NCBI GenBank assembly: GCA_902515185.1
Contig: CABXTN010000007.1
Span: 1 to 46,875, forward strand
Length of the DNA stretch: 46,875 bases
Direction: 5' to 3'
Source of the DNA: an uncultured Pelagibacteraceae bacterium
GTDB taxonomy: Bacteria; Pseudomonadota; Alphaproteobacteria; Pelagibacterales; Pelagibacteraceae
Part shown: positions 27,384 to 35,735 of the stretch, piece by piece
How the letters are laid out: each line of letters begins with the position of its first letter
Position numbering within the stretch: the stretch's first letter is position 1
The notes under the pieces: model-generated
The model's input: the letters and a program-made list of their open reading frames with translations, nothing else
The model's database searches: none
What the model was told of the DNA's origin: nothing
Program-made: the position numbers and the translations under genes

Positions 27384-27776
27384 TTATCTACATTTTTTAC
27401 ATAATCCAAAAAACTCAAGATTGTATTTACTATATTTCATACCATCTTTGTCTTTGAAATTAGTTAAGTATTTAGAAAGACTTGCACTGCTAATTTCTGT
27501 TACTTTTTCACAGATCTCACAAATTGAAAAAGCAGTAGCTTTTGATACCTGACAGCTTGAATTATGACATGCAATAAAGGCATTTCGACTTTCAATTTTA
27601 TGAATTTTTCCTATTTTAACTAACTTATCCAGTGCTCTATAAACTTGTAACGGAGCTTTAATCCCCTTTTTTTGAACATTGTGTAGTATTGAATAAGCTT
27701 TCATTGGTTCAGGCGATTTATCAATTAAATCAAAAATGATTTGTTGATTTTTTGAAAGGGTTTGCATTTTATCCAT
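27384..27776 (-). CDS. zur: Zur, zinc-responsive Fur-family repressor
   Basis: A 130-residue Fur-family metalloregulator that represses zinc uptake when zinc is plentiful. The winged-helix domain (1-~65) has KAPLQVYRALDKLVKIGKIHKIE. The structural zinc site is Cys86/Cys89 (CEIC) and Cys126/Cys129 (CKKC). Cys70, His71 and Cys75 lie where Zur places its regulatory site. The dimerisation domain seems slightly shortened relative to many Fur proteins. It is the third gene of znuC-znuB-zur, 15 bases after znuB, so it is probably autoregulated from the shared operator region near 29363-29395. Confidence 0.93.
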   Translation of the reverse strand: MDKMQTLSKNQQIIFDLIDKSPEPMKAYSILHNVQKKGIKAPLQVYRALDKLVKIGKIHKIESRNAFIACHNSSCQVSKATAFSICEICEKVTEISSASLSKYLTNFKDKDGMKYSKYNLEFFGLCKKCR

Positions 27777-27791
27777 TCTACTAATTCCTCA

Positions 27792-28595
27792 TTAATTTTT
27801 CAATTTAATCGATTGTTTTATATTTAATAATGACAAGATAAATAAGAATAAAGAAGCTGCTATAATTGAAGGCCCTGATGCAGTATTAAATTCCAATGAA
27901 GAAAATAATCCTAAGATCACAGATAACAAACCACCAATAATTGAATACATCACCATTTTCTGAGGACTTGAAGATATATTTCTAGCCATTGCAGCGGGTA
28001 TAATTAACATTCCTGTAATTAGTAATAAGCCAATCATCTTAATTGATATTGCAATAATTGCTGCCATTAAAATTGTAAATATAGCCTTAGCTCTATCAGG
28101 ATTTAATCCTTCTGCTTCAGCTAATTCATAATTAACAGTTGATGCAAATAAAGATTTCCAAATTAATTTTAAAACTAAGAGAATTAATGCTCCTCCAATC
28201 CATATTATTAAAAGATCATTAACTGTAACTGCTAATATATCTCCAAATAATAATCCCATAATATCAAATCTAATAAATGATAAAAAACCTATAACAACAA
28301 GTCCTACTGCCAAAGATGAGTGAGCTAAGAGACCCAGTAAAGCATCACCTGGTAGATTAGTTCTTTTTTGTAGTTGTATTAAAGTTAAAGCTATTAAAGA
28401 TGAAATAATAAATACCGAGAAAGCTATATTAAACTCCATTGAATAAGCTAAAGTTACTCCAAGTAAAGCAGAGTGGGCTAGGGTATCTCCAAAATAAGAT
28501 AATCTTCTCCAAACAACAAAACAACCAAGAGGTCCGGTAACTATCGCAACTCCAATACCTGCTATTAAAGCTCTTATAAAAAAATCATCTAACAT
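27792..28595 (-). CDS. znuB: ZnuB zinc ABC transporter permease
   Basis: A 267-residue inner-membrane permease of the ABC-3 family. About seven to eight hydrophobic segments are visible. The N-terminal GPLGCFVVWRRLSYFGDTLAHSALLGV and the mid-protein EAEGLNPDRAKAIFTILMA (ATPase docking) are characteristic, as is LLITGMLIIPAAMARNIS. It immediately follows znuC with no intergenic base, and zur follows it. Confidence 0.96.
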   Translation of the reverse strand: MLDDFFIRALIAGIGVAIVTGPLGCFVVWRRLSYFGDTLAHSALLGVTLAYSMEFNIAFSVFIISSLIALTLIQLQKRTNLPGDALLGLLAHSSLAVGLVVIGFLSFIRFDIMGLLFGDILAVTVNDLLIIWIGGALILLVLKLIWKSLFASTVNYELAEAEGLNPDRAKAIFTILMAAIIAISIKMIGLLLITGMLIIPAAMARNISSSPQKMVMYSIIGGLLSVILGLFSSLEFNTASGPSIIAASLFLFILSLLNIKQSIKLKN

Positions 28596-29342
28596 TTAGT
28601 TTTTCTTTATTTCACCTTCACTTGTATGAACATGATCGTGTCTATGCTCATATCTTGATAATATTTGAGAAGCTTGTTCACCAAATAAAGCTTTATATTC
28701 GTTATTTTTTGCAACATCCATTGGAGATCCCGAACAACAGACATGACCATTTAAACAAACCACATGATCTGTTGCGCTCATTACAGTATGTAAGTCGTGA
28801 GAAATTAATAGGATCCCGCAGTTTAATTCATCTGAAATTTTCTTAATTAATTCGTATAAAGCAATCTCACCAGTAAAATCTACTCCTTGCACTGGTTCAT
28901 CTAGTACTAATAATTCTGGTTTTTTTGAAATAGCTCTTGCAAGAAGCACTCTTTGGAATTCTCCACCAGATAAGTCGCCCAAATTTTTATCTTTAAGGTG
29001 AATAACGCCAGTCAAAGAAAGAGCTTCATCTATAGATTCTTTATTGAGACTTTCAGTTAGTACCATGAAATCATTTACTCTTAGTGGCAATGTCCAATCA
29101 ATTGAAATTTTCTGTGGAACATATCCAATATTATTTGTGTATTTTTCAACTGAACCATCAATCTTTTTGTAAATACCCAAAGCAATTTTGGCTGTTGTAC
29201 TTTTTCCTGATCCATTAGGGCCTATAAGAGTAACTATTTTACCTTTTTCAACTTGAAGTGATACACCTCTAACAAGCCATTTATTATTTAAACTAAAACC
29301 AGCTTTATTTAATTTCACAAGTATATTTTGATCTGAGCTCAT
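28596..29342 (-). CDS. znuC: ZnuC zinc ABC transporter ATPase
   Basis: A 248-residue ATPase energising ZnuB. Walker A GPNGSGKSTTAK (~residues 40-51), Q-loop YVPQKISIDWTLPL, signature LSGGEFQRVLLARA, Walker B LLVLDEPVQGVD and the H-loop LISHDLHTVM are present. The C-terminal tail is His-rich (YEHRHDHVH), as in several ZnuC proteins. It is the first gene of the minus-strand operon, with its start 70 bases from the znuA start across the Zur boxes. Confidence 0.96.
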   Translation of the reverse strand: MSSDQNILVKLNKAGFSLNNKWLVRGVSLQVEKGKIVTLIGPNGSGKSTTAKIALGIYKKIDGSVEKYTNNIGYVPQKISIDWTLPLRVNDFMVLTESLNKESIDEALSLTGVIHLKDKNLGDLSGGEFQRVLLARAISKKPELLVLDEPVQGVDFTGEIALYELIKKISDELNCGILLISHDLHTVMSATDHVVCLNGHVCCSGSPMDVAKNNEYKALFGEQASQILSRYEHRHDHVHTSEGEIKKN

Positions 29343-29362
29343 TTTATTTCTTGACTAGTAAA

Positions 29363-29395
29363 TGTTATATTATTACATAGTGTTATATTATAACA
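29363..29395. promoter_or_regulatory. Two tandem Zur-box palindromes between znuC and znuA
   Basis: TGTTATATTATAACA at 29381-29395 is a perfect 7-1-7 palindrome. TGTTATATTATTACA at 29363-29377 is a copy with one mismatch, 18 bp away, nearly two helical turns. GTTATA-N-TATAAC is the core recalled for alphaproteobacterial Zur operators. The pair sits between the divergent znuCB-zur and znuA starts, so two Zur dimers on the same DNA face would repress both promoters. Confidence 0.88.
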
Positions 29396-29412
29396 ATTTA
29401 AATATACAACAT

Positions 29413-30456
29413 ATGAAAAACATTAAAAAATTACCATTTATCTTATCAATACTATCATTCTTAACTATTTTTGCACCGGCAAATGCTGAAATTAAAGTAG
29501 TTACTTCAATTAAACCAATTCATTCATTAGCCAGTTATTTAATGGATGGAGTAGCTAAACCTGACTTAATAGTTGATGGATATGCTTCTCCTCACGGTTT
29601 TGCTTTAAAACCATCTCATGCAAAAATGTTGCAAAATGCTGATTTAATATTCTGGGTTGGTGAGGATTTGGAAAATTTTTTAGAAAAACCATTAAATTCA
29701 ATTGCAAAAAAAGCTGAGAAAATTGAGTTAATGGAAATCAAAGGTTTAACTAAACTTAAATTTAGAGAAAGAAATATTTTTGATGAACATGATCATGGAC
29801 CTAAAGAAGATGACCACGATGATCATGCTAAAAAAGAGGACGATCACGATGACCACGGACATGACGATGAACATAAAGAAGATGATCACGGTCATGACGA
29901 TGAGCATAAAGAAGATGGTCACGATGATCACGGTCATGAAGGACATGCACATGGTGAATATGACCCACATATTTGGTTGGATCCAATGAATGCAAAGGTG
30001 ATTTTAAGCGAAATGGCAGAACACTTAATCGAGAATGATCAAGAAAATGAAGCTAAATATAAAGCAAATTTAAAAAAAGCACATAAAGATTTAGATAAAC
30101 TTACCAAGAAAGTAAAATCTGAATTAAACAAAGATTTCAAATCGATAGTTTTTCATGATGCATATCAATACTTTGAAAAAAGATTTGGCATTAATATTCT
30201 TGGTGCATTTACCGTAAATACAGACGTAATGCCTGGTGCTGAACAAATAACCGAAATAAGAGAAATAATTGAGCATGATAAAGTAAGCTGCGTATTTTCA
30301 GAGCCACAATTCAATCCTGATATTATAAAAGCCATAGTAAAAGATACTAATGTTGCAACAGGGGTTATAGATCCATTAGGGGCAACTCTTAATCCGGGTA
30401 AAGATCTTTATTTTGATTTAATTGGCAACATGTCAAAATCTTTTAAAGGCTGTTAA
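29413..30456 (+). CDS. znuA: ZnuA zinc-binding periplasmic protein
   Basis: A 348-residue cluster A-I metal-binding protein. The Sec signal peptide is residues 1-25 (cleaved after PANA). Metal-site histidines occur near SIKPIHSLA, in DGYASPHGF, in FHDAYQYF, and in the acidic FSEPQFNPD motif. A long His/Asp-rich loop at about residues 125-180, built partly from an 11-residue tandem repeat, precedes EYDPHIWLDP. The ATG at 29413 is chosen because the signal peptide begins there; an upstream in-frame ATG at 29362 lies within the Zur-box region. Confidence 0.95.
   Translation: MKNIKKLPFILSILSFLTIFAPANAEIKVVTSIKPIHSLASYLMDGVAKPDLIVDGYASPHGFALKPSHAKMLQNADLIFWVGEDLENFLEKPLNSIAKKAEKIELMEIKGLTKLKFRERNIFDEHDHGPKEDDHDDHAKKEDDHDDHGHDDEHKEDDHGHDDEHKEDGHDDHGHEGHAHGEYDPHIWLDPMNAKVILSEMAEHLIENDQENEAKYKANLKKAHKDLDKLTKKVKSELNKDFKSIVFHDAYQYFEKRFGINILGAFTVNTDVMPGAEQITEIREIIEHDKVSCVFSEPQFNPDIIKAIVKDTNVATGVIDPLGATLNPGKDLYFDLIGNMSKSFKGC
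29860..29925 (+). repeat. 33-bp tandem repeat encoding the ZnuA histidine loop
   Basis: Two 33-base units, 29860-29892 and 29893-29925, differ at a few positions and encode HDDEHKEDDHG and HDDEHKEDGHD. Flanking sequence contains further partial His/Asp units. In-frame repeat gain or loss would change the length of the zinc-collecting loop without a frameshift. Confidence 0.85.
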
Positions 30457-30495
30457 ATAAAAATTGATCTTTAGTGATAAACAATATTTAATATT

Positions 30496-31497
30496 ATGAT
30501 GAGTACAGTTTCCCTAACATTAGATGAAATATTTGATTTAGCTAAAAAAACATTATTAGCCAATGGTTGCGATGATGATACTGCCTCAATACTATCAGAT
30601 TTAATTAGAAATGCTGAAAGAGATGGTTCATTGTCTCATGGTTTATTTAGATTACCAGCTTATGTAAGTGGTTTAAAAAGTGGAAAAATTAATGGTAAAG
30701 GAAAACCTGAAGTAAAAAAGATTTCACCATCTGTAATAAAAGTTCAAGGAAATAATTGTTTAGCACCTGTTGTTTTAAATAAAGGTTTACCTGAATTAGT
30801 AAAAGCGGCAAAAGAAAATGGTGTTGCGGTTCTTGCAATAAATAATTCACATCATATGGCTGCTATGTGGCCAGAAACTGAAAAGTTAGCAGAGGAAGGC
30901 TTAGTTGCTTTTGCTTGCACATCATACAAGCCAGCGGTAGCTCCAGCTGGTGCAATTAAACCATTGTTTGGAACAAACCCAATTTCATTTGCTTGGCCAA
31001 GACCGGGAAAAACTCCAGTTGTTTATGATATGGCAACTGCATCAATGGCAATGGGAGAAGTTCAAGTTGCTAAACGCGAGGGGCATAAAGTTCCTTTAGG
31101 AACAGGGCTAACCAAAGAAGGTAAAGAGACAACAGATCCTGCTGCTATAGCAGATGGTGGTGTGTTGTTACCTTTTGGTGGTTATAAAGGATCAGCTATT
31201 GCAATGATGGTTGAGTTAATGGCCGGAGCATTAGTTGGAGATAACTTTAGTTTTGAAACAGCAACCAAAGATAACAATGATGGTGGACCTCCAAGTGGGG
31301 GAGAATTTATTTTAGCAATAAATCCAGATAAAACATCGGGTACTAATTGGGAAAAACATTCTGACGAATTCTTTAATAAAATGAAATCAATGGGAGATGT
31401 AAGATTGCCCGGTGAAAGAAGACATAAAAATAGATTAGATACTGGTCCAAGAAATATTAATGAGGACTTAGTTAATAAAATAAAATCTTTAAGCTAA
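30496..31497 (+). CDS. Ldh/malate-lactate dehydrogenase family NAD(P)H oxidoreductase
   Basis: A 333-residue member of the LDH2/MDH2 family, which includes Δ1-piperideine-2-carboxylate/Δ1-pyrroline-2-carboxylate reductases (DpkA), ureidoglycolate dehydrogenase and malate dehydrogenase. NAERDGSLSHGLFRLPAYV holds the catalytic His region. NNSHHMAAMWP, PLFGTNPISFAWP, and LLPFGGYKGSAIAMMVELMAGAL are family motifs. The DGSxSHGLFRLPxY phrase looks most like the DpkA/LhpI branch acting on imino acids from lysine or hydroxyproline, but this is an inference. ATG at 30499 is an alternative start. Confidence 0.85.
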   Translation: MMSTVSLTLDEIFDLAKKTLLANGCDDDTASILSDLIRNAERDGSLSHGLFRLPAYVSGLKSGKINGKGKPEVKKISPSVIKVQGNNCLAPVVLNKGLPELVKAAKENGVAVLAINNSHHMAAMWPETEKLAEEGLVAFACTSYKPAVAPAGAIKPLFGTNPISFAWPRPGKTPVVYDMATASMAMGEVQVAKREGHKVPLGTGLTKEGKETTDPAAIADGGVLLPFGGYKGSAIAMMVELMAGALVGDNFSFETATKDNNDGGPPSGGEFILAINPDKTSGTNWEKHSDEFFNKMKSMGDVRLPGERRHKNRLDTGPRNINEDLVNKIKSLS

Positions 31498-32265
31498 TTC
31501 AATTTCAATTGGTGTATGGTCTGATGGTTTTTGTCTACCTCGTGGAAACTTATTTATTTTAACATCTTTAACATGGTTAATTAAGGAATTAGATACTAAA
31601 AAATGGTCAATTCTCATTCCGTTATTTTTTTGCCAAGCACCACTAGTATAGTCCCAAAATGTATAACCTTCTTTTTCAGGATAAATAAATCTATATGCAT
31701 CATGAAAACCTAAATTAATAAGTTCTCTTAGTTTTTTTCTAATCTCAAGTCTAAATAAAGCATCATTCTCATAACCTTTTGGATTATGAACATCTTCGGC
31801 TGATGGTATAATATTAAAGTCACCACCGATAATAATATTTTCATTTACTTTTGACATACTCTTAATTTTTTTAATTAAACTATCTAACCAATATAACTTG
31901 TATGTGTATTTTTCCGTATCAACAGGATTTCCGTTAGGTGTGTAAATATTAATTATTGTGATATTTTTCTTCTTTACTTTTATATCAGCGGTAATAATTC
32001 TTGATTGTTTATTTTTATCTTTAAAAATATCATTTTGAATATTTTCTAATTTTTTTTTTGAAATAATAGCAACACCATTGTAACTTTTTTGCCCAAAAAC
32101 ATAATTTTCATATTTTAAAGATTTTATATCATCATAAGGATAGGATTCATTTGGTGTTTTAATTTCCTGCATCATTACAATGTCAGGTGAAAATTTTTTC
32201 AAATATTCTTTTATATTTTCAATACGAGCTCTTACAGAATTAACATTCCATGAACTTACAATCAT
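31489..32265 (-). CDS. xthA: Exodeoxyribonuclease III
   Basis: A 258-residue AP endonuclease/3' exonuclease of base-excision repair. MIVSSWNVNSVRARIENI is the family start. The metal Glu is in MMQEIKTP, the catalytic core in GGDFNIIPSAEDV, GMRIDHFLV and the closing PSDHTPIEIEL. I place the start at 32265 because it overlaps the erpA stop as TAATG and gives the standard N-terminus; an in-frame upstream start at 32295 lies in erpA. The 3' end overlaps the convergent Ldh gene by 9 bases. Confidence 0.95.
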   Translation of the reverse strand: MIVSSWNVNSVRARIENIKEYLKKFSPDIVMMQEIKTPNESYPYDDIKSLKYENYVFGQKSYNGVAIISKKKLENIQNDIFKDKNKQSRIITADIKVKKKNITIINIYTPNGNPVDTEKYTYKLYWLDSLIKKIKSMSKVNENIIIGGDFNIIPSAEDVHNPKGYENDALFRLEIRKKLRELINLGFHDAYRFIYPEKEGYTFWDYTSGAWQKNNGMRIDHFLVSNSLINHVKDVKINKFPRGRQKPSDHTPIEIELA

Positions 32266-32582
32266 TAAAGAGAGAAGGAAACACCACAACCACAAGAAGA
32301 TTTACTCTGAGGGTTATTAATTTTAAAAGACTCACCGATTAGTTCTTTTACAAAATCTATTTCTGAACCATTTAGAAGTTCTGCAGATTGTTTATCAATT
32401 AAAATATTATTAAACCTAACATCATCAGTTTCCTGATTCTTATCAAATGAAAAATCATATTGAAAACCCGAACAACCCCCACCTTTAATTGCGATTCTAA
32501 AAAAAGATCCTTTATCTTTTTCTAGAAGCAGATGGTTTATCTGTTTTATTGCTTTATCAGTAAATTTAATTTCTTTATTCAT
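32265..32582 (-). CDS. erpA: ErpA/IscA A-type iron-sulfur carrier
   Basis: A 105-residue HesB/IscA fold protein that passes Fe-S clusters to target enzymes. The three ligand cysteines are present: Cys in KGGGCSGFQYDF near residue 37, and CGCG near residues 97-100. It starts 51 bases from the divergent dgt. The erpA-dgt-argS order is standard in alphaproteobacteria. LipA and IlvD encoded nearby are plausible recipients, but no specific link is shown. Confidence 0.93.
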   Translation of the reverse strand: MNKEIKFTDKAIKQINHLLLEKDKGSFFRIAIKGGGCSGFQYDFSFDKNQETDDVRFNNILIDKQSAELLNGSEIDFVKELIGESFKINNPQSKSSCGCGVSFSL

Positions 32583-32632
32583 ATTTCAACACTGCTATTA
32601 CTAATATAATAATATTTTTTTGATTTTAAAGC

Positions 32633-33748
32633 ATGAAAAATTTCAGCAAACTAGGTCAATTTAAAAGCAGAGGAAGGCTTTTTAAAGAGGCTAACAATAG
32701 ATTTCGTACTCCATTTCAACGAGATAGAGACAGAATTATTCATAGTGCCTCATTTAGAAGACTTAAGCACAAAACACAGGTTTTTGTTAACACAGAAGGA
32801 GACCATTATAGAACTAGAATTACTCATTCTATTGAAGTCTCGCAAATAGCGAGAACAATAGCTAGATATTTAAATATAAATGAAGAATTAGCTGAGACAT
32901 TAAGTTTAGCTCATGACTTAGGCCACACTCCCTTTGGTCATGCAGGTGAGGTTTCCTTGAACGATTGTATGATTTCCCACGGTGGATTTGATCATAATTT
33001 ACAAACATTACGAATTGTAATGTTCTTAGAGAATAAATATTTAAAATTTAAAGGTTTGAACCTAACTATTGAAACTATTGACGGTTTACTTAAACATAAT
33101 GGCCCAATTTATGATCAACAAAAAGTTAACACTCTTTTAGGGATACATAATTTTAAAAACAAAATTGCATTTGAGAAATTTCCATCACTTGAAGCACAAA
33201 TAGCTGCCATTTCAGATGATATTGCATATAATAATCATGACATTTTAGATGGTATAAAAGCAAAAATTTTTAGTTTTAATGATTTATTAGAATTAAACTT
33301 TTTTAAAGAAATATATAAACCGTATAAAAAAATTAAAAAAATAAACAAAGAAATTTTAACTTATCAAATAATTAGAGACTCTATTAATTATATGGTTAAG
33401 GATTTGATACAAAATACAATTTCAACTATAAAAAAAAATAAATTAAAGACAACTTCTGATGTACAATCTTTTGATGGCAATATAGTCAATTTTTCTAAAA
33501 AATTTAATACTACCCTTGAAGAAATAAGGTATTTTTTAAGAATCAATATGTATAATAATTCGCTTGTACTAATTAAAAATAATAATGGAAAAAAAATTAT
33601 TCAAAAATTATTCAATATTATAAGCAAAAAACCAGTTAAATATTTAAATAAACAGCAGTTAAAATTTGATAAACATAGAGCAATAGCGGATTATATATCG
33701 GGAATGACAGATAGATATGCAATTAATATGTATAAAAAACTAAAATGA
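32633..33748 (+). CDS. dgt: dGTPase-like deoxyguanosine triphosphate triphosphohydrolase
   Basis: A 371-residue HD-domain phosphohydrolase that splits dNTPs to nucleoside and triphosphate. RDRDRIIHSASFRRLKHKTQVF, YRTRITHSIEVSQIAR and the metal-binding LAHDLGHTPFGHAGE (HD motif) are all intact, with AISDDIAYNNHD later. The alphaproteobacterial type 2 subfamily is implied by length and neighbours. It overlaps argS by 4 bases (ATGA). Confidence 0.95.
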   Translation: MKNFSKLGQFKSRGRLFKEANNRFRTPFQRDRDRIIHSASFRRLKHKTQVFVNTEGDHYRTRITHSIEVSQIARTIARYLNINEELAETLSLAHDLGHTPFGHAGEVSLNDCMISHGGFDHNLQTLRIVMFLENKYLKFKGLNLTIETIDGLLKHNGPIYDQQKVNTLLGIHNFKNKIAFEKFPSLEAQIAAISDDIAYNNHDILDGIKAKIFSFNDLLELNFFKEIYKPYKKIKKINKEILTYQIIRDSINYMVKDLIQNTISTIKKNKLKTTSDVQSFDGNIVNFSKKFNTTLEEIRYFLRINMYNNSLVLIKNNNGKKIIQKLFNIISKKPVKYLNKQQLKFDKHRAIADYISGMTDRYAINMYKKLK

Positions 33749-35475
33749 ATATTTTTGAAATATATTTAAAAAAAATTAATGAAATTGTTTTAACTTTAAA
33801 CAAAAAAAAAATTATCATAATAGATGAAAATTTAAGTTCAATAAGTGTAGATGTCCCCCCAGGTAATTTTAATTCAGACATATCAACTAATGTTTCTATG
33901 GTTTTATCCAAATTAAATAAAAAGAACCCTGTAGAGCTCGCTAAAATCATTGTAAAGGAATTAGCTAAAGATAAAAATATTTCCAAAGTTGAAATAGTTA
34001 AACCTGGTTTTATAAATATAAAATTTAAAAAATCTTTTTGGAATGATTTTGTTAAAAATATAATTTTAAACCATGAGAGCTTTGGTATAAATCAGTACGA
34101 AAAAAAAAATAATTTTCTAGTAGAATTTGTTTCAGCTAATCCAACAGGCCCTTTACACGTAGGTCATTGCAGAGGCGCAATATTAGGAGACGTAATTTCT
34201 AATATTTTAAAATTTAACAAGCATAAAGTTTTTAAAGAATATTATGTTAACGATTACGGTAATCAAATTTTAAGTTTTACTAAGTCTGTATTCCTTAGAT
34301 GTAGAGAAATTATTTATAAAGAGACATTTCCTGTTATGAGCCAGGATATTTATCCAGGTGATTATATTATCGGTATAGCGAAAAATATAATTAAGAATAA
34401 TCCAAAACTTAATTTTGATGATTTTGAAAAAATTTCTAAAAATTTAACGATATTATCTGTTGAAGAATCTTTGCAGATAATCAAGTCTAACTTAAAAAAG
34501 TTGGGTATTTTGCATGATAAATTCCAAAGCGAAACTAATTTAGTTCAAAATAAAGAAGTTGAAAAAGTAATAGAAAAACTCATAAAAAATAATTTCGTTT
34601 ATAAGGGTAAAATTAAAGCTCCAATTGGAGAAGATAATAAGAACTGGATAGAAAGAGAGCAATTGTTATTCAGATCAACAGATTTTGGTGATGACAAAGA
34701 TAGAGCATTGCAAAAATCTGATAACACGTGGACTTATTTTGCTAGTGATGTTGCTTATCATAATAATAAAATTGAAAGAAAATTTGATAAATTAATTAAT
34801 ATTTTAGGCGCTGATCATGCGGGATATATAAATCGTATTAGTTCATCCGTTGAGGCTTTGTCAGGAGAAAAAGATAAATTAATTTGTAAAGTAAGTCAGC
34901 TTGTAAAATTAATTAAAGATGGAAAACCTTTTAAAATGTCTAAAAGAAAAGGTGACTATATTACTATAGATGATTTAGTGAAAGAGGTTGGTAAAGATGC
35001 AACCAGATTCATAATGTTAAGTAGATCTAGCGATGTGGAATTAGACTTTGATTTTACTAAAGTAAAAGAAAAATCTAAGGATAACCCTCTTTATTACGTT
35101 CAATACTGTTATGCTAGAATTTCTTCCGTATTTAGAAATATCAATCAAAATATCAACGATGAAATAAAATTAGAAAATTATAATTTTAGTTATAATGAAG
35201 ATGAAATAAAAATTTTAAAAAAAATATCCCAATGGCCAATAGTAATAGATATAGCTAGCAAAAAATTGGAACCTCATAGACTGCCCACTTATCTTTATGA
35301 GTTAGCTTCTGACTTTCACTCATATTGGAACAAAGGTAAAGAGGATAATAATAAAAGGTTTATTGATAAAAATAATAAAATATCAAATGATAAAATAGTT
35401 TTTTTAAAATCTATATCAAATGTAATAAAGTCTGGCATGAATATTATTGGTGTTGATACACCAGAAAGAATGTAA
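33745..35475 (+). CDS. argS: Arginyl-tRNA synthetase
   Basis: Class I synthetase of 576 residues. The N-terminal ArgS-specific domain leads into VSANPTGPLHVGHCRGAILG (HIGH motif, residues 130-144). PFKMSKRKGDYITIDDLV is the KMSKS-like loop near residues 395-412. A C-terminal helical anticodon-binding DALR domain follows, ending GVDTPERM. A 10-A run at 33802-33811 encodes Lys residues near the start and is a possible slippage site; the frame is intact. Confidence 0.97.
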   Translation: MNIFEIYLKKINEIVLTLNKKKIIIIDENLSSISVDVPPGNFNSDISTNVSMVLSKLNKKNPVELAKIIVKELAKDKNISKVEIVKPGFINIKFKKSFWNDFVKNIILNHESFGINQYEKKNNFLVEFVSANPTGPLHVGHCRGAILGDVISNILKFNKHKVFKEYYVNDYGNQILSFTKSVFLRCREIIYKETFPVMSQDIYPGDYIIGIAKNIIKNNPKLNFDDFEKISKNLTILSVEESLQIIKSNLKKLGILHDKFQSETNLVQNKEVEKVIEKLIKNNFVYKGKIKAPIGEDNKNWIEREQLLFRSTDFGDDKDRALQKSDNTWTYFASDVAYHNNKIERKFDKLINILGADHAGYINRISSSVEALSGEKDKLICKVSQLVKLIKDGKPFKMSKRKGDYITIDDLVKEVGKDATRFIMLSRSSDVELDFDFTKVKEKSKDNPLYYVQYCYARISSVFRNINQNINDEIKLENYNFSYNEDEIKILKKISQWPIVIDIASKKLEPHRLPTYLYELASDFHSYWNKGKEDNNKRFIDKNNKISNDKIVFLKSISNVIKSGMNIIGVDTPERM

Positions 35476-35735
35476 TGATTAAGGAAATAAAATTTTTGAT
35501 ATATTCTGTTATTATTGCTTTATTTTTTTTCTTTACAATTAGGTATTATTTATCAGATGATTTCAAAAAAAAATTTTATAGAAGTTATAATAATTATAAC
35601 AACATTATTATAGAGTATTCTAATAATTTGCTAACGATTAAAAATGATACAAATAATATTATAGAATATGTAGATAATAATTCCAATAACTCAAAAAAAA
35701 AATATCAATTTTGGAAATTAATTGAAAATGATTAA
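35475..35735 (+). CDS. Short membrane-anchored hypothetical in the SPOR-protein position
   Basis: An 86-residue protein with one N-terminal membrane anchor (about residues 6-23) and an Asn-rich, highly charged remainder. It overlaps the argS stop by one base and the nagZ start by 8 bases. In other alphaproteobacteria this slot holds a much larger SPOR-domain protein that binds denuded septal peptidoglycan. No SPOR domain is visible, so this may be a truncated relic keeping only the anchor, or an unrelated small protein. Its conserved coupling to argS and nagZ suggests it is translated. Confidence 0.6.
   Translation: MIKEIKFLIYSVIIALFFFFTIRYYLSDDFKKKFYRSYNNYNNIIIEYSNNLLTIKNDTNNIIEYVDNNSNNSKKKYQFWKLIEND

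Noticed and set aside
29860-29925. CRISPR-like direct repeats
   Set aside because: The repeats are coding, contiguous without spacers and in-frame with ZnuA.
29780-29989. Met/Thr-rich plus-strand frame and its antisense over znuA
   Set aside because: Products of the His/Asp repeat read in other frames.
33802-33811. Frameshift at the 10-A run in argS (and at 36123-36132 in nagZ, 46029-46039 in lpxB)
   Set aside because: All three frames are intact with full family motifs; long A/T runs are ordinary here.
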